Assembly (NCBI RefSeq): GCF_028736925.1
Contig: NZ_JAQZAT010000024.1
Coordinates: 1-64,000 of the forward strand
Source of the DNA: Flavivirga sp. 57AJ16
GTDB taxonomy: Bacteria > Bacteroidota > Bacteroidia > Flavobacteriales > Flavobacteriaceae
Direction of reading: 5' to 3'
Length of the DNA stretch: 64,000 bases
Positions 35,763 to 43,870 of the stretch are shown in pieces. The notes below the pieces were generated by a model. It worked only from the letters and a program-made list of their open reading frames with translations. It was not told the DNA's origin and made no database searches. Positions within the stretch are counted from its first letter, which is position 1. Every line of letters begins with the position of its first letter. The translations under genes were made by a program, and so were the position numbers.

Positions 35763-36002
35763 TTTAGCTCACTGATCTTATTTGATAAATCGGAGTTCGT
35801 GAATCTTCGATTTAGCTCACAGATCTAATTTGATAAATAGGAGTTCGTGAATCTTCGATTTAGCTCACTGATCTTATTTGATAAATAGGAGTTCGTGAAT
35901 CTTCGATTTAGCTCACTGATCTTATTTGATAAATCGGAGTTCGTGAATCTTCGATTTAGCTCACAGATCTAATTTGATAAATAGGAGTTCGTGAATCTTC
36001 GA
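35763..36002 (+). repeat. five tandem copies of a 48-bp repeat
   Basis: Units start at 35763, 35811, 35859, 35907 and 35955, each TTTAGCTCAC...GAATCTTCGA, exactly 48 bp. Units 1 and 4 are identical and units 2 and 5 are identical. Unit 3 combines the left part of type 1 with the right part of type 2. Stop codons in units 2 and 5 break the only otherwise open rightward frame, so it is not obviously coding. Confidence 0.9.
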
Positions 36003-36460
36003 TTGCTTTGCACGTCCAAAGAAAAGTAACAAACCTGCCTGCCGGCAGGCAGGAGAAAAGACGCCCTTTCGAGAGGTATTTCTTCTCATGCAGTCGCCAG
36101 AGAAGAACCGGGCCCAAAACTTCGCGTCGCCCCCACCGCCATGACCAACGCCAATGCTCCTGTACCTCGAAGCTTTTTAGTCCTTCGCGCAGTCTGGCAC
36201 CTACGCTAAAATAGTCCACTGGACTATTTTTAAACGCTCGTTCCCCTTCCGAAAGGTCGGGGACAGCCCTATGGTATTTTCCCAACAACTAGCAGAGAGA
36301 CCTGAGCGCTCTATAAAAAGTGGTCTGGGAGGCTGGTACGACAAACCTATACAGAAAGCACAGAAGATCATGATGTGGGTACACCGTAGCTGTCGGCAGA
36401 CAGGTTTTAAATCGAACTCACGTTATAATACTATTTTCGGGACGAGACTATGGTGCAATA
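36003..36460. other. GC-rich gene-free segment downstream of the tandem repeats
   Basis: Base composition is clearly richer in G and C than the surrounding DNA. A perfect 20-bp palindrome CCTGCCTGCCGGCAGGCAGG lies at 36034-36053. A leftward open frame (36288-35956) reads SVGARLREGLKSFEVQEHWR and so on, but runs into the tandem repeats and has no recognisable domain. I treat it as non-coding or decayed. Confidence 0.5.
36034..36053. repeat. perfect 20-bp GC-rich palindrome
   Basis: CCTGCCTGCCGGCAGGCAGG is self-complementary over all 20 bases. Related copies occur at 35554-35574, 35681-35700, 36391-36404 (partial) and 40778-40796. Confidence 0.8.
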
Positions 36461-36494
36461 AAAAACGCTCCAAAATATTTTGGAGCGTTTTTTT
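36461..36494 (-). terminator. terminator of purA (probably bidirectional)
   Basis: AAAACGCTCCAAAAT and ATTTTGGAGCGTTTT form a perfect stem. T-runs follow on both strands. On the minus strand it lies 20 bp past the purA stop codon. Confidence 0.8.
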
Positions 36495-36513
36495 ATAATT
36501 TAATTTATAATAT

Positions 36514-37800
36514 TTAGTGAACCAATTGTTTTCTAAAAATAGTTTGCTTTCTATCCGGCCCAACAGAAACTATGGTGATAGGGATTTCCAGTTCTTTTTC
36601 CAAAAAGGTAATATACTCGTTTAGGGCTTGTGGCAATTGAGAAGCTTCAGACATGCTTGTTAAATCTTCTTGCCAACCATTAAACGCGGTATAGATCGGT
36701 TCTACATTCTCTGGTTCAATATTATAAGGGAAATGTTTAATAATGTCTCCTTTATATTTATAAGCGGTGCATACTTTCAAGGTTTTAAAACCAGAAAGCA
36801 CATCGCCTTTCATCATCATTAATTGTGTCACGCCATTTACCTGGCATGCATATTTTAAAGCAATTAAATCCAGCCAGCCACAACGTCTAGGACGCCCCGT
36901 GGTAGCACCAAACTCATTACCAACACGTGCCATGGTTTCTCCATCTTCATCAAAAAGCTCAGTAGGGAAAGGTCCAGAACCTACCCGAGTTGTATAGGCT
37001 TTAAAAATACCAAACACGTCACCAATTTGGTTTGGAGACACCCCTAAGCCGGTACAGGCACCTGCGGCGGTTGTATTGCTTGATGTTACAAAAGGATAGG
37101 TGCCAAAATCAATATCCAGTAACGATCCTTGAGCGCCTTCTGCCAAAATGGTTTGCCCAGATTTTTGTGCTTGGTAAATATATTCTTCAGAATCTATAAA
37201 CTTTAAAGATTTTAATACATCAATAGCTTCAAAAAACGCTGCTTCAAGTTCTTTTAAATCATATTCTATATCTACATTATAAAAAGAAATCATAGATTCG
37301 TGCTTATCGGCCAATGCTCTATAACGTTCTTTCCAATCGCTTAATTCTAAATCGCCAACACGAATGCCGTTCCTACCGGTTTTATCCATGTAAGTTGGGC
37401 CTATGCCTTTAAGGGTTGAGCCTATTTTTGCTTTTCCTTTAGAAGCTTCGCTTGCAGCATCCAATAAACGGTGTGTTGGTAAAATGATATGTGCTTTGCG
37501 AGAAATAACCAAGGATTTTCTGTAATCTACATGTTGTTCTTCTAGTTTGTCCAGTTCTCCTTTAAAAATAACAGGATCTATAACAACACCATTACCTACT
37601 AAATTTGTAGTATCATCGTGGAATATCCCTGAAGGAATGGTATGCAAGACATGTTTTTTGCCGTTAAAAACCAAAGTATGTCCAGCATTGGGACCTCCTT
37701 GAAAACGTGCAATAATATTGTAGTTGGAGGTAAGTACGTCAACAATTTTTCCTTTGCCTTCGTCTCCCCATTGTAATCCTAGTAGTAAATCTACTGCCAT
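36514..37800 (-). CDS. purA: adenylosuccinate synthetase PurA
   Basis: A 428-residue enzyme that makes adenylosuccinate from IMP, GTP and aspartate. It has the GTP-binding start LGLQWGDEGKGKIVD (catalytic Asp13), FQGGPNAGHTLVF (His41), and TTGRPRRCGWLDL. Length is standard. It is the last gene of a leftward rel-fur-purA cluster, 12 bp after the Fur-family gene. Confidence 0.97.
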   Translation of the reverse strand: MAVDLLLGLQWGDEGKGKIVDVLTSNYNIIARFQGGPNAGHTLVFNGKKHVLHTIPSGIFHDDTTNLVGNGVVIDPVIFKGELDKLEEQHVDYRKSLVISRKAHIILPTHRLLDAASEASKGKAKIGSTLKGIGPTYMDKTGRNGIRVGDLELSDWKERYRALADKHESMISFYNVDIEYDLKELEAAFFEAIDVLKSLKFIDSEEYIYQAQKSGQTILAEGAQGSLLDIDFGTYPFVTSSNTTAAGACTGLGVSPNQIGDVFGIFKAYTTRVGSGPFPTELFDEDGETMARVGNEFGATTGRPRRCGWLDLIALKYACQVNGVTQLMMMKGDVLSGFKTLKVCTAYKYKGDIIKHFPYNIEPENVEPIYTAFNGWQEDLTSMSEASQLPQALNEYITFLEKELEIPITIVSVGPDRKQTIFRKQLVH

Positions 37801-37812
37801 TGTAAAAATTCG

Positions 37813-38265
37813 TTAAGTGTTTGATTTTCTATTTCCGTAGAAATAGAGTGAATGGTTATTAATTTCTATATCAAAAATTTCTTCGATTGTTTTTTTTATA
37901 GATTCAATTCTAGGGTCGCAAAACTCTATAACCTCCCCGGTATCTGTAAGTATTACATGATCGTGTTGTCTATCGAAATAGGATTTTTCGTAATGTGCCT
38001 GATTTTTTCCAAACTGATGCTTTCTTACTAAACCACATTCCAGTAGTAGTTCGATGGTGTTATACAATGTGGCCCGAGATACACGATATTTCTTGTTTTT
38101 CATACTAAGATATAAAGACTCTATATCGAAGTGTTCAGTATTATTATAAATTTCTTGAAGTATGGCATAGCGTTCGGGGGTTTTGCGGTGCCCGTTACCT
38201 TCTAAAAAGCTAGTAAATACGCTTTTAACTATGTCCTGATTTTTTGTATCTGCCTTTGCATTCAT
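37813..38265 (-). CDS. Fur-family metal-responsive repressor without the Cys4 zinc site
   Basis: A 150-residue Fur-family regulator. The winged-helix part contains [15 protein letters not shown] and [21 protein letters not shown]. The dimerization part has [21 protein letters not shown], where typical Fur proteins carry HDHLICLDCGKVIEF. Both cysteines of that CxxC and the second CxxC near the C-terminus are missing, so the structural zinc site is absent. The His-rich regulatory site ([12 protein letters not shown]) remains. Iron response is likely but not certain, as Zur or Per roles cannot be excluded. It lies between rel and purA, with gaps of 26 and 12 bp. Confidence 0.9.
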   Translation of the reverse strand: MNAKADTKNQDIVKSVFTSFLEGNGHRKTPERYAILQEIYNNTEHFDIESLYLSMKNKKYRVSRATLYNTIELLLECGLVRKHQFGKNQAHYEKSYFDRQHDHVILTDTGEVIEFCDPRIESIKKTIEEIFDIEINNHSLYFYGNRKSNT

Positions 38266-38291
38266 AATTTCGTCGCAAATTTACACTTTTT

Positions 38292-40511
38292 TTACACTCT
38301 AGTAACCTTATCTATACCATTAATTTTTTTTAGTTTTTCTAAAAGCTTTTTTATGATGGTATTATTTTTTACAACAACATTGATTTTTCCCGAAAATAAC
38401 CCGTCTTCACTTTCAAAACTTAAGCTTTTCATATTCACATGCATATTATCTGAAATAATGGAAGTAATGTCACTTACCAAGCCTATATGATCTATACCTG
38501 TAACCTTAATTTGAGCTAGAAATTCTTGCTGTGTGGAGTCCACCCATTTAGCCTGCATAATCCTGTAAGCATAATTAGATTGTAGGCTGAGCGCGTTAGG
38601 ACAATTTTTTTTATGAATCTTAATGCCTTCATTAACAGTTAAAAAGCCAAAAACGTCGTCTCCTGGAATAGGATTACAGCAATTTGATATTTTATAATCT
38701 AGTTTTTCTTCTTCTTTACCAAAAACTAAAGAATCGTACTTGGCAGTAACTTCTTCTTTTTCTAAATCTTCTTTTTTAATTGGAGCCTTTCTTGAAATTT
38801 TATTTTTAATAAAACTCATTAAAGCATTGCTTCTGGAAGCAGCGTAATTTTTAAGCATGGTATTGTCAATAGTACCAATACCAACTCTATAAAACAGATC
38901 CAGACTTGTTTTTAATTTAAAATAGTTGACCAGCTCATTCGTGGAAGATTCATTTAGTGTGATCTTTAATTGTTTTAGTTTTCTTCTAAGAATTTCCTTA
39001 CCATCTTCACCTATTCGTTTTTTATCTTCTTTTAAAGCTGATTTTATTTTACTTCTAGCTCTTGCCGTGGTCGCATAATCTAACCAGTTTGCATTGGGTT
39101 TGGCACTTTCTGAGGTTAAGATGTCTACTTGGTCGCCACTTTGTAATTCATGACTTAAAGGTACTAGCTTGCCATTTACTTTGGCACCTCTTGTTCTCAT
39201 GCCAATTTCGGTATGGATATTAAATGCAAAATCTAATGATGTAGCGCCCTTAGGTAATGATTTTAATTCCCCGGTAGGAGTAAATACAAATATTTCTTGC
39301 GAATATAGGTTAAGTTTAAACTGCTCAACAAAATCTACCGCATTGCTATGAGGGTTTTCTAAAGCTTCCTGTAATTTATTGATCCAGCTATCTAAATTAT
39401 CTTCCTTCTCTTTATTCTGCTTGTATTTGTAGTGAGCAGCATAACCTTTCTCTGCAATTTCATTCATACGCTCACTTCGTATTTGAACTTCTACCCAACG
39501 CCCTTTAGGCCCCATAACGGTAATGTGCAAAGCCTCATATCCTGTAGACTTAGGAGAGGAAATCCAATCACGGAGGCGTATTGGATTGGGTCTAAAATGA
39601 TCTGTGACTACAGAGTATATTTTCCAAGCGAAAAACTTTTCATTGGCTTCATCGCTTTTATAAATAATTCTGATAGCAAACTTATCATATACCTCATCAA
39701 AGGATACTCCCTGGTTAAGCATTTTTTTTCTAATCGAAAAAATAGACTTTGGCCGCCCTTTTATAGTGTACTCAAAATTCTCTTTATCTAATGAGTTTCG
39801 TATAACTTCACTAAACGCTTTAATGTATTTATCTTGCTCTTCCTTGCTTTCTTTGATTTTATCATAAAGATCATTGTAAACTTCTGGTTCTGTATATTTT
39901 AAGCTTAAATCTTCAAGTTCGGTTTTAATATTGTACAAACCAATTCTATGGGCTAAAGGCGCATAAATGTATAAGGTTTCGGAGGCTATTTTTTCTTGTT
40001 TATCAGGACGCATAGCTGCCATAGTTTGCATATTATGGAGTCTATCTGCAATCTTTATTATGATAACGCGAACATCATCATTAAGAGTAAGCAGCATTTT
40101 ACGAAAATTTTCTGCTTGTAGAGACACATTCATGTCTTTTTCCTTACTTAAAGAAGATATTTTTGTAAGTCCATCTACAATAGTGGCTATGGTTTTTCCG
40201 AATTGTTTTTCAATGTCTTTTACAGAGTAATTTGGACTGTCTTCAACGACATCGTGAAGTAAGGCAGCAGCAATGGAGGTGGCATCCAATCCAATTTCTT
40301 GAGCCACTATTTTTGCTACGGCTAAAGGATGGAAAATATAGGCTTCCCCAGATTTTCTGCGTTGATCCTTGTGCCCATCTATAGCAACACCAAAAGCTTT
40401 ACGTATTAATTTTTTATCATCATCAGATAGCGTTGTATAGCTAACTTTTAATAATTCTTTGTAGGCTTTTGTAATTGCTGCATTTTCTTTTTCTATAGCT
40501 TCATCTGTCAT
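38292..40511 (-). CDS. bifunctional (p)ppGpp synthetase/hydrolase (RelA/SpoT family)
   Basis: A 739-residue Rel protein. The HD hydrolase domain comes first (His61, then ALLHDVVEDS with His86-Asp87). The synthetase domain follows (GRPKSIFSIRKKM, YDKFAIRIIY, GYEALHITVMGPKGRWVEVQIRS). Then come TGS (VFTPTGELKSLPKGATSLDFAFNIHTEIG), a zinc-finger/conserved cysteine region (CCNPIPGDDVFGF) and a C-terminal ACT domain. Intact HD residues indicate that it can both make and degrade the alarmone. It heads the rel-fur-purA cluster. It is the only such gene in the window. Confidence 0.95.
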   Translation of the reverse strand: MTDEAIEKENAAITKAYKELLKVSYTTLSDDDKKLIRKAFGVAIDGHKDQRRKSGEAYIFHPLAVAKIVAQEIGLDATSIAAALLHDVVEDSPNYSVKDIEKQFGKTIATIVDGLTKISSLSKEKDMNVSLQAENFRKMLLTLNDDVRVIIIKIADRLHNMQTMAAMRPDKQEKIASETLYIYAPLAHRIGLYNIKTELEDLSLKYTEPEVYNDLYDKIKESKEEQDKYIKAFSEVIRNSLDKENFEYTIKGRPKSIFSIRKKMLNQGVSFDEVYDKFAIRIIYKSDEANEKFFAWKIYSVVTDHFRPNPIRLRDWISSPKSTGYEALHITVMGPKGRWVEVQIRSERMNEIAEKGYAAHYKYKQNKEKEDNLDSWINKLQEALENPHSNAVDFVEQFKLNLYSQEIFVFTPTGELKSLPKGATSLDFAFNIHTEIGMRTRGAKVNGKLVPLSHELQSGDQVDILTSESAKPNANWLDYATTARARSKIKSALKEDKKRIGEDGKEILRRKLKQLKITLNESSTNELVNYFKLKTSLDLFYRVGIGTIDNTMLKNYAASRSNALMSFIKNKISRKAPIKKEDLEKEEVTAKYDSLVFGKEEEKLDYKISNCCNPIPGDDVFGFLTVNEGIKIHKKNCPNALSLQSNYAYRIMQAKWVDSTQQEFLAQIKVTGIDHIGLVSDITSIISDNMHVNMKSLSFESEDGLFSGKINVVVKNNTIIKKLLEKLKKINGIDKVTRV

Positions 40512-41000
40512 AAATTAAAAATAACATAAAGAATATTAACTACCAACATGAAATCTGGTTTTTTATACCTGTTTTTTAAGGATTAAGAATCATGAATGTT
40601 CAACTAAAGATACAGGATCGCTTGGCTATGAGGGGCAAGAACAAAAAAAACGATTGTAACTATTTGAAAAACAGTGTTAATTGGTCCAAGTCAGCATTGT
40701 TCAAATAATAGAAGTGGTTTAAACTACCCAGTCAAGCTGAGCACATGTTTTTTGATTGAAGCGAAAAATAGTGATTTCCTGCCTGCCGCAGGCAGGTATT
40801 CCCACATAAAGGCTTTTTTGCACTGCATAGCATCGCTACGGAGTAATAAAAAGATAAAATGTGGGGATAAAAGGGCATTTTGCAGCCAATTATAAAAAGT
40901 TTAAACCACTTCATAATATATTTATAATTGGGAGATGGTATCATATGGCTTTAGCGAGGCTTCAGGCTATATTCGATAATTTTAATCGCACCACAATAAT
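40512..41000. other. intergenic region with an inverted-repeat element
   Basis: A 489-bp gap without a recognisable gene. It contains a 15-bp perfect inverted repeat pair that bounds 40711-40912, and inside it a GC-rich palindrome at 40778-40796. Short leftward and rightward open frames here overlap the repeats and look spurious. Confidence 0.5.
40711..40912. repeat. 202-bp element with 15-bp perfect inverted ends
   Basis: GAAGTGGTTTAAACT at 40711-40725 and AGTTTAAACCACTTC at 40898-40912 are exact reverse complements. The interior carries the CCTGCCTGCCGCAGGCAGG palindrome (40778-40796) and CGCTACGGAGTA (40831-40842), wording shared with the repeats near 35681-36404. Confidence 0.6.
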
Positions 41001-41573
41001 TTAAGATTTTAAAAAATCAACTAGCTGGCGTATGGCCTTTCCACGGTGTCCAATACTGTTTTTTAAACTTAAATCCATTTCAGCAAAGGTTTGTTGGAAT
41101 CCTTTAGGTTTAAAAATAGGATCGTAACCAAAACCAAAGGGGCCGTTTTTAGTATTCGTTATTTCGCCTTCACATATACCGGTAAAAGTATATTGTTTGC
41201 CATTAAGCTGAAGTGTAATAACCGTTTTAAATTGGGCATTTCTGTTAGTTTTAGCCCTTAATTCGGTTAGTAATTTATCCATATTATCATCGGCATTGCG
41301 CTGCTCTCCGGCATAACGGGCCGAATAAACGCCTGGGGCACCATTTAAAACAGCTACTTCTAATCCTGTATCATCGGCAAAACAATCATATCCATAATGT
41401 GTTTTTACATATTTTGCCTTCTGGATACTATTACCTTCAATGGTGTTTTGAGTTTCTGGAATTTCTTCAAAACAACCAATATCATTTAAGCTTAACAACG
41501 TAATATGGTCAGGCATCAAAACCTGCACTTCTTTTATTTTGTTAAGATTGTTGGTAGCGAAAACAAGTTGCAT
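41001..41573 (-). CDS. rdgB: XTP/dITP diphosphatase (RdgB/HAM1)
   Basis: A 190-residue house-cleaning pyrophosphatase that removes non-canonical purine nucleotides. It has FATNNLNKIKEV at the N-terminus, ETQNTIEGNSIQKAKY, FADDTGLEV, GAPGVYSARYAG, GPFGFGYDPIF and the C-terminal NSIGHRGKAIRQL. Length is typical. It stands alone, divergent from the hibernation factor gene. Confidence 0.95.
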   Translation of the reverse strand: MQLVFATNNLNKIKEVQVLMPDHITLLSLNDIGCFEEIPETQNTIEGNSIQKAKYVKTHYGYDCFADDTGLEVAVLNGAPGVYSARYAGEQRNADDNMDKLLTELRAKTNRNAQFKTVITLQLNGKQYTFTGICEGEITNTKNGPFGFGYDPIFKPKGFQQTFAEMDLSLKNSIGHRGKAIRQLVDFLKS

Positions 41574-41720
41574 ACGTTAAATGGATTTAAGGTTTCAAAA
41601 ATACCATTATAATGATTTATAAGTAAAAATATTTTATGATTTTTTATGACTTTTGTTACTATAAATTATTCTAAAAACGCGTATCTTAGATTAAAGTTAA
41701 AACAAAAAAAAGTAAAAGAT

Positions 41721-42020
41721 ATGACAGTAAATATTCAATATGTAGGCGTAGATGTAAGTGAAACACTTTCAAGCTTCACTGAAGAAAAATTAAAAAAAAT
41801 ATTTAATCGTTATGAGTTTTTAATAAGTGCACAAGTGCATTTTAAACAAGAGGAAAACCAACACGATACAGGCAAAATTTGCAATATAGAACTAAGTTTA
41901 CCAGGACCTCGGATTTTTGCAACCTCAAATGAGCATAATTTTGAAGTATCTGTAAGAGAAACTATCAAAGATCTGGAGCGTCAGTTGGAAAAACGAAAAG
42001 AAGTTTATAAAACGTATTAG
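41721..42020 (+). CDS. hpf: ribosome hibernation-promoting factor (short HPF/RaiA)
   Basis: A 99-residue protein of the HPF/YfiA family that binds the 30S decoding region in resting cells. I start it at the ATG at 41721 (MTVNIQYVGVDVSETLSSFTEEKL) because the extra 25 codons upstream lack family similarity and a ribosome-binding context. It keeps the beta-alpha-beta-beta-beta-alpha pattern and the C-terminal basic helix (DLERQLEKRKEVYKTY), and lacks the long C-terminal dimerization domain. Confidence 0.87.
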   Translation: MTVNIQYVGVDVSETLSSFTEEKLKKIFNRYEFLISAQVHFKQEENQHDTGKICNIELSLPGPRIFATSNEHNFEVSVRETIKDLERQLEKRKEVYKTY

Positions 42021-42182
42021 CCGTTTGGAATTGGAGAAGGGGTGAAGCTAAAGCTGAAGTCGAAAATGAAGTTGAAATAGAAGTAGGGTTATGCTTTACA
42101 GTTTTTTATAGAGTTACTAACTTTGAGACTGCGATTGAAAACTGATGACTGAAAACTGCGACCAATTATACCCAAAATGGGG

Positions 42183-42656
42183 TTATCTGTGATGATACGG
42201 TTCGTTCTTTAAAATAGTAAATCCTCTATAGAGTTGTTCGATAATAAATAAACGTACCATCTGATGGGAAAATGTCATTTTTGATAATGATATTTTTCCA
42301 TTTGATTTATTATAAACATCTTGTGAAAACCCATAAGGGCCGCCAATTACAAAAACTAACTGTTTAATACCAGAGTTCATGTGTTTCTGTAAGTAAGCAG
42401 AAAACCCAACAGAATCTAATTGTTTACCGCTTTCATCTAATAAAATTAAAATATCGGTAGCATTAAGTTTACTTATAATAAGTTCACCCTCTTTTTGTTT
42501 TTGTTGTGCTTCGCTTAGATTTTTAACATTTTTTATATCTGGAATAATTTCCAGTGAAAACTTAATATAAAAGCCCAAACGCTTTGTATATTCATTAATA
42601 AGCGATTGAAGCTCCTTATTATCGGTCTTGCCAATGGCGAGAAGTTTTATGGTCAT
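42183..42656 (-). CDS. rlmH: 23S rRNA (pseudouridine-1915-N3) methyltransferase RlmH
   Basis: A 157-residue SPOUT-class methyltransferase acting on 70S ribosomes. It has the start IKLLAIGKT, the SAM-binding FVIGGPYGFSQDV and the C-terminal knot segment LSKMTFSHQMVRLFIIEQLY with ENEPYHHR-like KNEPYHHR. Length is standard. It is divergent from nadC. Confidence 0.97.
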   Translation of the reverse strand: MTIKLLAIGKTDNKELQSLINEYTKRLGFYIKFSLEIIPDIKNVKNLSEAQQKQKEGELIISKLNATDILILLDESGKQLDSVGFSAYLQKHMNSGIKQLVFVIGGPYGFSQDVYNKSNGKISLSKMTFSHQMVRLFIIEQLYRGFTILKNEPYHHR

Positions 42657-42755
42657 AGTAGCAAAATTACTATTTAGCGCTTATGAAAAGCATATTTTAA
42701 GATGAAAAAATAAAAATTTCATAAATGTAAAATTTAATTTAGTAAATCAATTTCT

Positions 42756-42763
42756 TATTTTTG
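42756..42763 (+). promoter_or_regulatory. -7 element for nadC
   Basis: TATTTTTG matches TAnnTTTG exactly, 20 bp upstream of the nadC ATG. The -33 TTG is not obvious. Confidence 0.5.
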
Positions 42764-42783
42764 CTGTAAACCAACTAAATTTT

Positions 42784-43644
42784 ATGATAACACAAGAGCA
42801 ATTTGATACAGAAGTTAAAATGATAATTTCGAATGCCATACGGGAAGATGTGGGAGATGGTGATCATAGTTCTTTAGCGTGTATTCCGGAGAATGCTAAA
42901 GGTAGGGCAAAACTTTTAGTTAAAGATAAAGGGGTTATTGGAGGCGTTAATTTTGCTAAAAAAGTATTTGCTTACGTTGATAAAAACTTAAGATTGGATG
43001 TCAGGATTGAAGATGGTACAGAAGTCACTTATGGTGATGTTGTTATGTATATAGAAGGATCTTCGCAATCTATTTTAAAAGCAGAAAGAACAGTGCTTAA
43101 TGCCATGCAGCGCATGAGTGCTATTGCCACCAAGACAAGAATGTTTGTTGATTTATTGAAAGGTACTAAAACTAGGATTCTCGATACGCGTAAAACAACA
43201 CCGGGCATTCGTGTATTAGAAAAATGGGCAGTAGTTATTGGAGGTGGGGAAAATCACAGATTTGCTTTGTATGATATGATTATGCTAAAAGATAATCATA
43301 TTGATTTTGCAGGCGGTATTACGAAAGCTATTGAAATGACAAAATCGTACCTACGGGAGACTAATAAGGATTTAAAAATTATGGTTGAGGCCAGAAATTT
43401 AGTAGAGGTTGAAGAAATATTAAAAAATGATGGTATATATAGAATATTACTTGATAACTTTGATTATGAAGATACAAGGAAAGCGGTAAAAATAATAGGA
43501 GATAAGTGCCTTATTGAATCCTCAGGTAACATAAATGAAACCACTATTAGGCACTATGCAGAATGTGGTGTAAATTATATTTCGTCTGGTGCCTTAACGC
43601 ATTCTGTCCATAACATGGATTTGAGTTTAAAAGCTATAAAATAG
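42784..43644 (+). CDS. nadC: nicotinate-nucleotide pyrophosphorylase (carboxylating) NadC
   Basis: A 286-residue quinolinate phosphoribosyltransferase of the NAD pathway. Conserved pieces include REDVGDGDHSS, the ERTVLNAMQRMSAIAT helix, ILDTRKTTPGIRVLEKWAVVIGGGENHRFALYDMIMLKDNHI, IMVEARNLVE, and IESSGNINETTIRHYAECGVNYISSGALTHSV. It is complete and stands alone ahead of the YihY-type gene. Confidence 0.97.
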   Translation: MITQEQFDTEVKMIISNAIREDVGDGDHSSLACIPENAKGRAKLLVKDKGVIGGVNFAKKVFAYVDKNLRLDVRIEDGTEVTYGDVVMYIEGSSQSILKAERTVLNAMQRMSAIATKTRMFVDLLKGTKTRILDTRKTTPGIRVLEKWAVVIGGGENHRFALYDMIMLKDNHIDFAGGITKAIEMTKSYLRETNKDLKIMVEARNLVEVEEILKNDGIYRILLDNFDYEDTRKAVKIIGDKCLIESSGNINETTIRHYAECGVNYISSGALTHSVHNMDLSLKAIK

Positions 43645-43870
43645 TTTTTTATCACGCTTATTAATTATTAGTTTAGGTTTTTAACAGAACAAGAATTAAA
43701 ACGGGGTCTTCTCGAGCGCAGTCGAGAGGTTGTTTTGTTACAAAGTCAAAGCCATTCATAAAAAAGTCCCGACTGTGATCGACCAGACATTTAAGAACTT
43801 ATATTCATTTTTGTTACACACTAAAACTTTTTGTACTAAACAAGGAATTTTAAACTTTTAAGCTAGATTA
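43645..43870. other. intergenic gap with a small palindromic repeat
   Basis: CTTCTCGAGCGCAGTCGAGAGG near 43709-43730 is a hairpin of the CTTGAGCGCAGTCGAAAG type that recurs in this window (55434-55475 and inside 57328-57491). No gene is seen. Confidence 0.5.

Noticed and set aside
35763-36002. Possible CRISPR array
   Set aside because: The 48-bp units abut without spacers, so this is a simple tandem repeat.
35956-36288. Leftward open frame of 110 codons
   Set aside because: It spans the GC-rich segment and the tandem repeats, has no recognisable domain and an odd composition.
36271-36498. Rightward open frame of 75 codons
   Set aside because: It runs through the GC-rich segment into the purA terminator and has no family features.
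40674-40944. Short open frames on both strands
   Set aside because: They overlap the inverted-repeat element and have no homology I can recognise.
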